A stretch of DNA of 64,000 nucleotides. Source: Pomacea canaliculata (taxonomy: Eukaryota > Mollusca > Gastropoda > Architaenioglossa > Ampullariidae). This document shows positions 44,090 to 58,200 of the stretch, one piece after another (positions within the stretch are counted from its first letter, which is position 1; the number at the start of each line of letters is the position of its first letter). The position numbers and the translations under genes are program-made. The DNA is taken from positions 26,014,392-26,078,391 of the forward strand of contig NC_037596.1 of NCBI RefSeq assembly GCF_003073045.1. The letters are read 5' to 3'. Under the pieces are notes generated by a model, which saw nothing but the letters and a program-made list of their open reading frames with translations, made no database searches and was not told the origin of the DNA.

Positions 44090-46034
44090 GCTAGCTTCTA
44101 ATACATGCATACATTCATGCGTGTCGGTGTGTGCAGTCACATAAGTAACCATGACTACCTGTACCATGGAGACGAGTCTCACGCCGTGTGGTCTACGCAC
44201 GACATTGTGTTCTCTCCCCTCCCTTTACCCACCGGAAACTCCCTCCCGCCCATCAGACCATCCTATCCTCCTTCATTAAAATAGTTGCACCATTGCACAA
44301 GGCTGTCCCCATCCTTCCATCAGCTGTTTTCCCCACATTGTTGCATCGTGACACAGTCTCCTGCGTCCATCGCTTTTCTGGATGATGACTAAATGCAGTT
44401 TCAGGACCGTGAAGTCCAATGACTTATTTCTTAAGTCGATGAATTAGAGGTGACAAATTTTCTAGTGCAATTTCGGGGTCAACTATGATGGCAAATGTCT
44501 CGGGTATCATGTCAGTCAAAAAATGCATAAATGGTCGTTATGACAACGCTCACCCAAAAAATTCTTGATTTTTCGTTCGAATCAAGTTTGTATGTCCACG
44601 AGCACTTCTCAGGTGATACTATCCGTTTCCTTGATAACATAAAATGTTCCTTTAGTATTTACTTGATTTATTTATTTACTTTCATTTTATAAGCGCTCTG
44701 GCATTTTGCTGTTCGATGTTCTTAGTTGTTAATTTATTTTGGGACCGTAAGGACAAAGAATGTAAAGTACTGTTGTGTTATAAAAACATCGACGAAAGGT
44801 TCTTTAAAACAGCAATTGTCTAGAAAATGAGTTTATGTATTTACATATTGATATATCTAGATTTCTAACGATACCAAGATACTATATAACACCTTATATT
44901 TGTCCAGTATTGTGTCATTCACTTGTAAAGCCAATCAGACCTCGTTTGTGATCTGTGCCTAGTCATTGCAAACATTACTAAGTTTTCTTTAATTGTGTTT
45001 AGATTGAATTAAAATTATTTATTTTATTATTCGTTTATTTTTTTCTCTTGTCGCGCGCTCTACCACTCTTGGCATTACCGTGGCCCTATCATGGCATGGG
45101 ATTGGCACCCTACCACTTCATACCTTCTTTTTTTCATTCGCTGCCTTTATCGATTAGAAAGTGGGTGGAGCTGCCTAAAACTTGAGACAAACCCCCCTCC
45201 TACTCGAAGACACGCCCACCGGCATCTAATCATCGCAGCTCTTCCTTATTAGAAACATGCTTTGCCTCCACCAAAAAAAAAAAAAAAAAAAAAAAAAAAC
45301 CTCTCACTCACTCTCTCACACACACAAACTGTGAACTGAACATGTGATATCCTGAGAGTGGAGCCTGCCATGGAAGATCGCGCGTGCTGGAATTAAAACC
45401 CTCCACCTTCTTGGTTCTCAATCCAGAAATTCGAGAAGAGCAAGTGAAAAGAGACACCAGACAGTGAAATCTTGGATAACTACACCAAGACCCGCGACGA
45501 CAGCCGTAGAGGTTGCAGCGACTGCTGCCAAGGTGTGGACATTGAAGACGCAGTTTACAACGCTCGCTCAACGGGATGCGATGGTCGCGGGTCGTCACTC
45601 AGCCCCAGGGGGGCCCTGTGCTTTTCCTCCCTATCCTCGGGATTCTTTCTTCGTGAACCTCTGGCTGCTAGTGGGCAGACCAGCAAACCTCCACTCATAC
45701 ATGTCAGGGAAAACTCAAACAGTTCGTGGAAAATTTTCTTCGCCATGAATTTTTTTTGTAATTCACTCATCTTCTTATTTTTAATGGTGTAATATCATCT
45801 TTGTTATGTGTACTGTTAGCTGTGCATCATAAATCGGTGATCGCTGCAGTCAGTCTGTGACGTATTGTTGGTTACACGGTGATGCCAAGACACAAATAAC
45901 AAACAACCACCATTGGAGGAAAACAAAGAATTATCAGGACATATTATTGCACTGTGCAAACTCTGTCAAAAACTGCTGCACAGAAACTGTGTCTGAGAGA
46001 CGGAGAAAAAAAAAAGAGAAACAGTACACCAAAG
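44090..46034 (+). promoter_or_regulatory. Upstream region and likely 5' UTR of RFX4
   Basis: The 2 kb before the first RFX4 codon. It turns CpG-richer around 45040-45260 and 45360-45700, with a poly-A run at 45271-45298. The reading frame of RFX4 has a TGA at 45858-45860 and no ATG between it and 46035, which fixes the start. An ORF at 45472-45792 with several Cys shows no family and lies in the expected 5' UTR or promoter. The transcription start cannot be placed from sequence alone. Confidence 0.4.
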
Positions 46035-46071
46035 ATGATGGATGCCTTTTCGGAATCTGTCGATTCCACGG
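46035..46071 (+). CDS. RFX4: RFX4 coding exon 1 (far 5')
   Basis: Encodes [12 protein letters not shown] plus one base, followed by GTAAGT. Joined to exon 2 across 5.84 kb, the split codon becomes Asp and gives DSTDWLDQCL, matching vertebrate RFX4 DSTESWIERCL. Chosen by phase and by this homology. Confidence 0.8.
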
Positions 46072-46247
46072 GTAAGTTCTTTCCTCTCCTCCTACCTGAA
46101 GATTGATACAGGTGTACAAGTCAGTTAGTACTGATTTCCTATCGTTTTCAAAATCACAAACTCTTCGAGAATGTTCTCCTGGATAAAATGTCGATAATAG
46201 AAAATAACTAAAATATGTAAAGTAACTCTTTAAAAAAAAAACTTCCG

Positions 46248-46289
<42 letters not shown>

Positions 46290-49200
46290 CGATGACGAAG
46301 AAGAAGAATTGATGAGAACAACTATCAGGAAAGATTACACATTTCTTTTTGGAAAACGGTATTTTATATTTTGTTATTCAATAGCATCATGATTCTGAAC
46401 ATGTATCCATCCATACCTGTTCTTTTCTGTTTCTGTGTGGATAGGTGCTGCACATAAAGTAATTAAGATATTTTTATTCTTCTTTGTATAGCTGACATTT
46501 CTTTCTCATTACTTAACATTTTAAAATTTCTGCTCTTTATTTTGTTTCTTTGTTTGGTGTTATTTTCCTCTGGCACTCAGTGTGGAACATTTTCTACCCC
46601 TATAGCACTGACTGTGTAACACAGGTCGTAACCCCATACTTGTCACGCCTCTCTGTTTTTTAATTACAAGATCAATTACATTTTTGTAAGAACTACTTTC
46701 TGTCAGAGCATTTCTGTCTTTCTCGTTCTCCCACACAAAATAATTTGCCACAATAATTACTTTAGTAAATAGTGATTCTAACTTGAAGCACAACAATATA
46801 TGTGTGTGTGTGTGTGAGATCATATAAGAGTTTTTTGTTTGACCTATGCAATTAGTGAACTGGATTCATATATTTAAAAGAAGCATTATTGCTTGAAACT
46901 GGTATTAATTCGTGACCTAAAATACTCATTTATACTTTTCACATCAGTCTGTGAATGCGAATGCTGTTAATATTTACATGTTGTTTACATGATAATACAT
47001 ATCGGTATTTCAATGGTCATAAAATATTTATATATGACATACACAGTGTGTCATTAATATGCCTTGAAATATCACCATCTTGCTAATGATTATAGTAATG
47101 TTACTTATTATGCAGTCTGTCGGCTACTGTGTTTGTACTGATAGTGTTTTGAGATGAGGTATTCTATCCACTGTATTCAAGGTATTCTATCCACTGTGTC
47201 CAAGGTATTCGTTAAATAATAGATTCGTTTCTTACTTGTATGAGCAGGAATATATATGTAAGGATTTTATCATCATCATCATCATCATCATCATTGTTAT
47301 TAGTTCCCCGGTGGATAAGAAAGAAGGATATTGCAGGTACAAGGATTTCAAAAGCACGTGACCTAGACTACTCAGTACACGTGACACACTTTTCCTGAGC
47401 AAAATAGATGGCATTGTGAACTTTGACAATTTGAAAAAAAATTGGGATAAAAATTATTCTACACTGTGAGCAGAAAAAAACTATAAATTGAACTTGACAG
47501 ACACTAGAGTGCCTAGCTGCTAGCTAAAAGGTTAATTTTGTTAGCGGCCAGCTAAGCTGTTCAGGTTTTATGACCAGTATAACTGGATGCTTGGCATGCG
47601 GATACCAGCGTGTTGTGCATCTGAATACATTATTGTGTGGAGGTTGACAATTTTAGACGAATCCTGTTAATGTAAGGTCTGCACTATAATGTTGTCCTCT
47701 CTCGCCCAGTTGTTAATGACCTCTGTCCCTGGCTGATTTCAATGTGTCTTCCCTCGATAATCTTTGAGCAGCTTTCATGTGTCAGAAAATGTCAGACACT
47801 AATTGAAGCACAAAAAGCAAAGCAAGCAGACCTACCAATCCTACGAGAAGGGTTGAGAGAGTTGTAGGTCTTCACGGCTGAGCTCCTGAACAATGAAGAG
47901 GACGAGACTGGAAGGACCGGGACTGCTTTGTACCAACACAAAGAATGGCTAAAGAAATGGACACAATCCTTATTCATACCCTTTACAAAGAAAGGAAACA
48001 GTATGCAATGTCAGAACTACAGAACAATATGTCTGATCAGTCATCCAAGCAAATCATGAGAAAGTATGAAGAACTGCCAGAAGAAGAGCAGACTTGATTT
48101 AGGCCAGACAGAAGTAAACCTAAACAAAATAGTCAACTGCGCATTCTGATAGGAAATCCTTAGGATTAGCAGGATCTCTTCATCTTCACCGACTTTAAAA
48201 AATGCATATGATAGAATCTGGCACGAGAGGCTGTTACTGTGTCTGTGACAAATATTTAAAGTCGAAGAGCACCTCATGTAAGCAATAGGAATGTTGTGCA
48301 ATGAGTTTCTTTCACACAACAATGGGTGTCCGTCAAGGGCGCACCCTATCGCCAGCATTATTCGGCATTTTTTTTAAAAAAAAGATCATGCGGGAAAATC
48401 TTCGGGAACATTAAACATCCATTTCAATCGGCGAGAGGTCATATGTCAACTGTGTTTTGCAGACGACATCGATCTGATAGCAGGCATCAGCAAAGGAACT
48501 ACATGACCTCATCAATAGATTGACAGATAGTTTGCACTCAAATGAAATAAAGACAATAACGGACAAGATCAAAGTCACGGTAAACGATTTAACAGATTAT
48601 GGATTGAAGTGTAAAGGTTTAGAGATTTAAAACCACCTGTTTCTAAAGACGGCAGCTTCACGGCAGATACCAGTGTCAGGAAAGCAATGGCATCAATGTC
48701 AATGTCCTCGATGGACAAGATCTGATGAAGCAACACCATCAGGTTTACTATCAAGTACAGTCTATACAAGTCCCGAGTAATATGTAGCAAAACCATGGTT
48801 TACTATCAAATACAGTTTGTACAAGTTATTTCAATCCTGACTAATAGGTTCTTGCAGGACCTTCTGACCATTGCGCAGGACATGTTTAACAGTTGAACTG
48901 TCAACCATTGCGTCTGTCTTCTTGCCGCCCCGCCATCGATGGTCAATACTGGTGCACCAGGGTCACCGTTCTCAACTGGTATCAGTAAAGGAAAGAATAA
49001 ATAAAACAACAAAAAAACGTGAATAAATAATTGCAGTATATTGAATATGTCAATGTCTATGTAATGTAAATACAGACATCTGGATCTGTGAACGAGATCA
49101 CTAATCTTAATTTTTCTATCGAAATAGTAAACATGGTAATCTTACTGATAAGCATTTTCTTAGCTGTATATGTGTATATGTATATTTCTTGAAACTATAA

Positions 49201-52200
49201 ATATCGAGAATAATTATATTTTTGGGTTAGACCCCTTTTTCAGAAAACATTTCTCTTTAAAGCAGATTATTTTGTGTTTATCCTGGATTACAATTTTCTT
49301 GGAAGAATTTATTGGAAAATTTTTACAGAAAATTATCTCACTAGTACAAGTTGTTACTGTGCTCAGAAAATGGGATTTTTAGAACTTTCTGTGGGGCCTT
49401 ATGTGGCTTGAGTTTTTTTAACGAAGATTCATTTAGCTTTGTTTGAGCTGTCTGAGAGAGGTGACCAGTATATCCAAGAAAAAATAGTCAGTATTAATCG
49501 GAGTTGTTTATGCGCTTTGGTCGCCGTTACAACTACTGCAGATGCTGTTGCTATCCTTCATGTTTTAGCCCTTTCTTTCTTTTTTTTTCTTCTTATTTTT
49601 CACCAGCAACATTTACATATTCTGCTTTCTACAACATTTATTCCTCATCTAAACATAATTTTTAATGCATTTTACTGTGTTCAACTTAAACGGCTTTCTG
49701 GGAGGGTTTGGGGGTAAACGTTCCGATCTGGTTACTATTGGTTACCAACATATTCCAAAATAAACTCTGTGATCGCTGATCGGTGCTTTCTCGGACTACA
49801 AATATGTATCGGTAATATGATTAAAGATGTATGCTTTCTTGAACACTTTAAAACGAGACAACTCTGCGTTTATCTCAGTTCTGTTATGTTCCCTTGAAGT
49901 GCTTAGTAGAGCAATCAATGACCGTTAAAAATATGCAAAACCAGTTTATTGCTCATGCTTTCACCTTAAGGGTTTTCCCTTGCATGACTCTAAAGAAAGG
50001 TGTTCATAAACAGTTTCAAAATTTCCGCTCTGATCCTATAATCCGTGTCAAGAGTAAACTGTTGCGCAGACAAGAAAGATCTCTCCTAGCGGCTCACTCA
50101 TAAGACCTGTCGTCTGTTTGTCGGTCTGCACACCTCTGCTGTCCTCGAGCTCAAAACCTTTTTTTTTTTCTTTAATGTGAAGCAAAGATAGCCGTTACCT
50201 GACAACGGTCACCTGGGAGCCAGGCATGCGGTATCCCGGCATGCATTCCAGCACAGGTGCGCGTCTCCCAGGTGTGGCGAGCCAAGCGTGACGGCGCTGG
50301 CGGTAAAAGTCGTTGCTTGTGATCTTTCTCTCCAAAGCTCGCAGCGTGAGAGAAGGTTCGGTGTGATCTCACTGACCGCCACTCCGGATGCAGACAGTCC
50401 AAGTAGGGGTGTCGACAGGGAAAGTGGTCACGTGGTACTTTTGTGTGGAGTTGGTTTTTTTTTTTTTTATTGAATTTTTTTGTGTTCGGTTGGTTGGGGG
50501 TGAGAGTGGGGCATCGGGATATCGTCTGACTCGTTGTAGGTCGAGTTGGCTGGGAGGAGGGAGGTAGTCAGGAAGTGTACTTGCTGGGTTATGTGCAGTA
50601 AAGATGTAGGTGTGTGGCCGTTACATGGCCCACACATTGTGCAGTATGGCGATCGGGTAGACGCCGCACACCCACATGCATATATTTACAATTTATTCTA
50701 TACACAAATATACACAATAAGTACAGAAGGAAAGAAAACTTTCTTTCTCCTTCTCTATTTCTCTTACACACCATAAAGAGTATGAATACAGACACAGGCT
50801 TTCTCCTGCCTGTATGCCGTCTCAGTCGCTTCCTCTCATTTTTTTCTTTCTCTCTTTCTTTCTCTCTCTCTCACACACACACAGCGCCAGGCACGTACAC
50901 ACACTCTTGCGCACGCAGACACAAACATTAACGCAGCACGCGCGTGCACATACACACATACATACACATAAATATAAAAATATATCAGCAAAATATACTT
51001 TTATTTTATGCATTCATGTTTTTGTTTGCTTGTTTGTTTGTTTGTTTGTTTTTTTGTCAGTAGAAGACAACTACGACGTCAGAAGACAAAGGACAAAATA
51101 AATATCCGTGTTGTTTATTAGTGTAACAGTGCGCAGAAACTAGGCTTTCATGTAAACAAGAACATTACTCAAGTCATGAACCCTCTAACCTCTTGCTGCG
51201 CTGTCCCTAACATGATAAAACCTTTCCTTCTTCATATTAAAACACTTTGTCTGTATGTACAGTCTAATATTTGCTCATGTACGGGGTATAGGGCTTTGTT
51301 TTCTCTTGTTTGTTACCTGCCGTCTTCCTGTCTTTCTTTCAGGTTTTAAATATTCTTCATTGCTTGAGTTAAATTTGTAAAATTGTTTCTTCTTTTTTTC
51401 ATTTTAATGAAACCTTTTCCTTTTTTCTACTTGTTGCCTAACTTATTTAGTTTTATCATTTTATTCTTATTTTTTATTTCGTTTCTTTGTGTTTTCTTTC
51501 CTTTTTGTAGTTTGTTTGTTCGTTTTATTTGTTGTTCATCTGTTTTTTTTTTCGACATTTTTTCTTCTTTTTTTGTGGTGTTTTTATTTTTGGTGCTCAT
51601 AGTCAAGTGTGAATAGATGTGCGTGTTATGTGTTGTAAAGCAATGTATGTATGTATGTGTGTTTCACAGAAAGAGAGAGAAGAAGACAATGTGTGAGTGA
51701 CTTTGTGTAAGACAAATGTATTGTCCATCTTTATTAAATAACTCGCAAAATGCTGCTACATGGCCAAACAGAAAAAAATGTTTCTTTGTTAAGAGCTCAA
51801 ATAAAACCATTTAAGTACACCATCACAACTAAAACTGTAACAAAACATTAGTTAATGATGATGACATGATGATGATGATGATGATGCCCATACTCATGAA
51901 ACTTGTTCCAGACTGGCTTGACCAATGCTTGGAGTCCAGCCGGCCAGCAATGGCTGACGTCACAGAGCAGGACCGGTCAACCATTCCGTGCAGTGGAAGT
52001 GGTGATGAAACAGACGATAAAGGTAGAGAACAGTTTTGATTGTAGAATTACACAATCGGTGTATTAAAACTTTCTGTGAGTTAAAATAGTGCTGAAGGCT
52101 TTTGAAAGTCACAAAAAGATGAACAACGCTACGTTCGGAATAAAATGATTTTTATACTTTTTCTTGGAATGTATAAAGAGTTGCATTTTTGTAATGCAAA

Positions 52201-55200
52201 GAAATTCCTCACATAACACATTGAATAAATGTCAGGGGAGGGAGAAGGACATTTTATGTGAAGATGTGCAGAAACAAATATTCGAAGCACTTTAAACCAA
52301 GTATCTTACCTTTTCCTATAGCGGACTTAAAGAAATATGATTCATGACCTTTGGCTATTTTTCACTAATAAGAAGAATTTTCTTTCTTATTATTTATACT
52401 ATATTTTAATGTGTTTTTATCCTTCTTTTTTTTCTTGCACCAGTTGAGAATCTACATCGGAATCGCGGTGGATCAAAGCCTCATTCAACGCCACTAACGC
52501 TGAAATGGTAACAAGAGCTTTTTAAATAATTTGTTTGTCTACATCATTTCCTGATCTCAGGTGTTTCATCTCAAGTATTTACCTTAATCGGCTTGCTCGT
52601 ACTTGGTTTGATCTCAGGCTTGAGGAGAATTACGAGATTGCCGAGGGCGTGTGCATCCCCCGCAGTACTCTGTATTATCACTACCTGGACTTTTGTCAAG
52701 CTAACGACACTCAGCCAGTGAATGCTGCCAGCTTCGGCAAGGTGAGACAGCTCTAAATTACTTTTTCCTAAACTAATTCGAGAACAGAACTATATTTTTT
52801 TAGGTTGTCCTGACAAAATATTTTTAATAGCAATATGAAAGTTTATTTTTACTGAAAACAATTTTACTTAAAAGAATCGTGAATTTAAAGCATTATTTGT
52901 TTCAAGAGGTGTTTTATATTTATATTACGTCACGAAATGTTTATTACTTTTTTGTTGACGATAAAAATGTAAGTGCTTGTAGAAATTTTGTTATCGACCT
53001 TAAACTGTAGTTACATCTTATCAAGTGGCTTGAACATTTACAGATAATCCGTCAGCAGTTTCCTCAGATTACCACCAGGAGACTGGGCACTCGGGGGCAA
53101 TCCAAGTGAGTTTCCACATTATTTTCAGGTCCTTTTTTTGTAATTTACCTTCCTGTATATCAAACGTGTTGTCTGTCGGAAAAACTAAATAAATAAAAAG
53201 GATATAATTTATATGCATATATAGATATACAAATACATTTTAAACTTTCCATACATAAACGCCACACATAAAATTATATTCTCACATCCAAGTGCATTTC
53301 ATACACACCCATACAAATTGAAACGTACTACATAAACTACACACATACATATATTGCACACGCCCACGAGCATTTCATACAAGCATATTCAAATGTAAAC
53401 ATGCTGAACACTCCCTCTCTTTCTTTCTCTCTCTCTCTCTCATACACACAGAGCAATGCAGTAAAACGTATATGAAACATTGATATCACTGCCACATCAT
53501 GAAGCAGCATGCTACCCTATCTTGAAAAAGTCATGTAGATGCCCTTTGATATTTTTTTTTTCAATTATGTCTCCATGAAATCTGACTGAACACTCCTTCC
53601 TGTAGATATCATTACTATGGTATTGGAGTTCGGGAAACATCTTCGTACTACGACATCATTTATTCTGCGAAAGGTGTACAAAGGTTAGTAAAAGGGAAAT
53701 GCGTGAAATAAATGTCGAAAATTATGAACCATAAGGCGAGCTACAAAATGTTTATATGGTTACACATCGTCTCTGAACACACCGAACAGCCTGTGGAATG
53801 TAAGTTTGTTCTGTTTCTATATTTGACTTAAAAGTGTAGATCATTAGCAAACCATAAAGCTTTAAAAAGATGAATTAGTTGAAGAAAAAAATTTAAGGCG
53901 ATGAAGATCAAGGGAAACAACCTAATGTACACACTCGAACCTATGGGTTACCTCCCTTCTTGTATGGTACCCAGTGTGTGAAATAATAATAAAAAGACAT
54001 TTTCTTTTCAGTGTCGGTGATGGAAAGAAGGAAAATACTAAAGGTGGGTAAATAATTTATTGGTACAAATTAATCTAAAATTTATCTAAGACAGCGAGCA
54101 ATGACTTTTAAAAACAAGTAATCTGCTTTTTAAAAAATAATTTATTATTAAATTATTTTAATTTATTAATAGCATCTAAATATTTAAATGTTCATTGAAG
54201 TACTGACATACACTTACAGATGGTAGCCTACTCTCCGAGGTCCAAACTGGGAACGCTGCTGCCAGAGTTTCCAAATATTAAAGATGTCAAAATACCAGCA
54301 GGTGTGGAAGAGGGCAAGGTATGCAAATTTTTTTGTTTCTGTATGTCGACGTGCGTGCGCGCGTCCGCGTGTGTGTACAATGGTTAGTGCAAACATATTT
54401 CAATGCAAGCTAAGATAGTTTATTCAAAAATATCAATTTCTAGTAAGTATAGCACACAATTGGAATTTACGCATTCTTTGATTCAAAGTAGTACCAGGCA
54501 ACGTGTGGGAAACTTTGCATACGGAGAGCGGGAGGTGAATGCGGCTGGGTCTGCTTTTAAATCCGCTAATGAAACTTGGATATATGTTAGGAAAGAGCGA
54601 CGACGACGACGACAACGATGATGATCATGATGAGGAGGAAGACAAAGAGAAAGAGTGTAGGAAGAAAAAAAATGTGTCTGTTGGTAACTTTCTATGCATG
54701 AGTACCTTTAATTCAACAGGTGTTAACATTCTTGATGATGTACCGAACTCATTGTCAGAGGATCCTAGACACAGTGATACGAGCCAACTTCGACGAGGTT
54801 AGTTGAACACCTGTGCTCAAACTGTCTGACTTTTAAAAGATTTTATTTTGTATTTCTTTGATTAATTACTACTAAAGTTTCACCAAAGGGATACAAAATG
54901 CAATAACACAATCTTTACCTCTCTTACTCTACCTGCCTCTGTCTCTTTCTCTCTCTTTCAAAATCACTCCAAGACATTGGAATCTGAACACCCATCACAC
55001 CTGTCAAATATCTGAATTTGTACAATCGACATGGTCGACCAAAAAATACTTTATTTAGCTTGTTGCGGTATTCTTTAGGCTCTACTGTCTCTCAATATTC
55101 ACCCACAATTCTGGAAATGTTCCTGTCTGCAGGTGCAGAACTTCCTACTTCACTTCTGGCAGGGCATGCCTCCACACATCGTCCCTATTCTCGACTCGCC

Positions 55201-58200
55201 AACCATCGTCATGCTCGTTGGTGTCTGCGACTCCATCCTGTACAGGGCCATCGCCGCCGTCCTCATGCCCACCGTGCTACAGGCCTTACCTGACAGGTGA
55301 GGAAATGAGGAACCTTTACCGAAGATGCTTGAATGATAAAGTGGTAAAAAGACTTGTATTTCCGAGATCTGAACCCACGACCTTTCAATCCCAGTGCCCT
55401 GGACGACTGATTGCGATGACGCTTACTCCGGGAATCTCGATCTGGATTGATTCCCTTTATGGTCATATAGTTCTATTAGTCTTCTGAAATTTCGATTAGC
55501 TTAGTTAAAGTTTCATTGATTTTTATGTGATTTTTATGCCTGAAGTTACTTTCTCTGTGCGTTCTTCAGCCTAACGCAGGTCATCAGACGCTTCGCCAAA
55601 CAGCTGGACGAGTGGCTGAAGACGGCCCTGAGTTCGCTTCCACAAGGGTTGCAGAACATCAAGTTTGACTGTAAGTGGCAAATTTTTAATATCCCGTAAT
55701 CAGAGAGAAGAAACAATAAAACGAACAAAACGATGACTGACGGGCGGACGGATGAACGAATGAACGTAGTGAGTGAGAGTAGACTTTCATGATCCTCCTT
55801 GTCTATGCCCAGTGGCCAGGAGGTTTGCTCAGGTGCTGCGGCGTCAGACATCGTTGAACCACCTGTGTCAGGCTGCACGCAGCGTGCTGCAGAGTTCAGA
55901 GGTCACTGCGCAGCTCCTGGACGACTGGTTGACCGTGGACCTCAACAGCATTGTCAAGCAGACGCTGTACACCATGGACCAGTACAGCGACCGCGACCAC
56001 TCACTCATCGTCAGCTGTAAATTATACTATTTTTTACCCGTGATTAGATGACCTCTTGTCTTTCTTTCTCTTTCTCTCTCTCACACACATATCATCATCC
56101 TCATCTTCATCATCACCTTTTAGACTCGTTGCATCCACGATACCAGCTTTTTCAGTTATGACCTGTGACCCCTGTAGCTGTAACTATGAGATATCAAAAG
56201 CAGCAAAGGAGTTGTTGTATGTGACATCTCCCCCACCCGATTCTACTAATTAAGCCCTCTTTTTTTTAATCAGTGTGTAGTGAATTTGAGCGGCTACTCG
56301 AAGAGCAAGCACCGATAGAATCGTACATAGAGTGGCTGGACATCATGGTGGACAGGTGTGTGGTCAAGGTAGGTTCAGATTTATGTTACCTTTACCCTTC
56401 CCCACCTTGTCCCCTACTTTTTTTCCTCCTGCTATGTTCGTTTTAGAAACTTTTATTTTCATGTGTTGCCGTGTAAAATTACAGCGAGGCTCCTTGATTT
56501 TTTTAAATCTTATCTCACAAACAAAATTGAAAGAACGAAGTAAAAAGAGAATAAAAAGGAATAGAGGGATGAGGAAAGAAAAAACATAAAAGAAAGGTCT
56601 ACACGCAGTCGCAGAATGGTAGGATTATCTGTATCAAATTGATCGTGTGATTTATTGTTTCTGTGCTTTGTTTGTTTGATTTATTGATTAATTAATTAAT
56701 TTATTTACTTTTTGGTTCCTTTTTTCTCACATCACTCTCAGCCCAGCTCCAGCAGGCCCAGATCGCTTCGTCGTATCGCGCGGCAGTTTCTGTTGATGTG
56801 GTCGTGCTTCGGCACACGTGTCATCCGCGACATGACACTCCACAGCGCCCCCAGCTTCGGTGAGTTCTTCATCTTAGTCGCTTGAATCCCTAAACATATC
56901 GCCAGCTTGGTCACTTGAATCCCTAACGCATAGTGCCATCCTTGCACCTTACTTTATTGAACACTACTCCATCATCTCCCTTTGTATTCTCTAAAGCTAC
57001 GAGCATTCTTCAACGACGCCCATGCACTCGGCGCACCACCTTAGTAAAAAACCTAAATATTGCAACAAGACACGCGGACCACTGCTTTATAAAGTATAAC
57101 ATTTATGTAGGTCGTTTGGGTTTGTTACCTGTTATATTGCCCTCTTTCCTCACAGGTTCATTTCACCTGTTGCACTTGATGTTTGATGACTACGTCTTGT
57201 ACCGCATCGAGGCTCTCCACAGCCAGGAAAGGGCACTAGAGTTCATGAGGATTGTGAGAGGAGAAGATTTACCTGGTCGGTCTTCGTTTGATGTTTGTAC
57301 AGAAGATTATTTGTCCACATGGACATGGACAACATACGAGGGACAGAAGAACAAACGTATGAACGACGGAAGTAAAAACAACAGTACTGATGACGAATAA
57401 GAGACAAAAAAAAACAAAAACAAAAAAAAACAAACAAAAAAAAAAACAAAAAAAAAAAACACAAGAGTAACCGAGTAGCAAACAATGATCTAATATTTTT
57501 ATGACAATTTATTTCACAAAGCATGCGTCCAGATTTATCTTTGCGTTTTGTATTTCAAGTATTCTAGTAAAACATCTTCATCAGCATGTTTCTTACAAAA
57601 CGCAGGTGACCCGTCTGATGACCTCATCCTGCCTGACCCCTCGGCGCTGAAAGAAAACCTACAGCCAATGACGTCACTGAGTGGTCCACCGGGACTAGTC
57701 TGCCAGGACAGAATATCGGTCATCACGTCCAACCGCAGCATTCTGCCGGACCTACAGGGTGAGGCATCAAGAAATTATCCACTGGTTGCTAGAACCAACA
57801 GGTTTTAAGAAAGGCTTTTGAGAAACAATGAAACAAACAAACAAAAAAATTGCGATCTGTTTAGAAAATTTGTTACAGTTCTTGGTGATTATCAGCAGAA
57901 AGAAGTTGCTATTTATCAAACTAAATTAGTTTCCACGATAAACTTTGAGCCATTGTGCAGTATTTAAATGTCGATACTTTTGTTACATGTCTGTATAATA
58001 AAATAATAATGTTATACAAGTATTAAATGAAAAAATGTAGTATCGAAATAAATTATTTATTAATCGTTGTTTTTCTTAGTTTTATTTTTCCCTTTATCTC
58101 TTCTCACGTGCTGTGCAGATTACGACAGTCCGCAAGATGGCTACACCACGGACGAGTCCAGCTCTCTAGACCAGATGCCGTCACCAAGAGGTCTCGGTGA

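Noticed and set aside
45472-45792. ORF with RRGCSDCCQG and several Cys upstream of RFX4
   Set aside because: No signal peptide, family motif or splice context; lies in probable RFX4 5' region. Kept only as a note.
57243-57524. Minus-strand Phe-rich ORFs
   Set aside because: They translate the A-rich tract at 57402-57460 in antisense.
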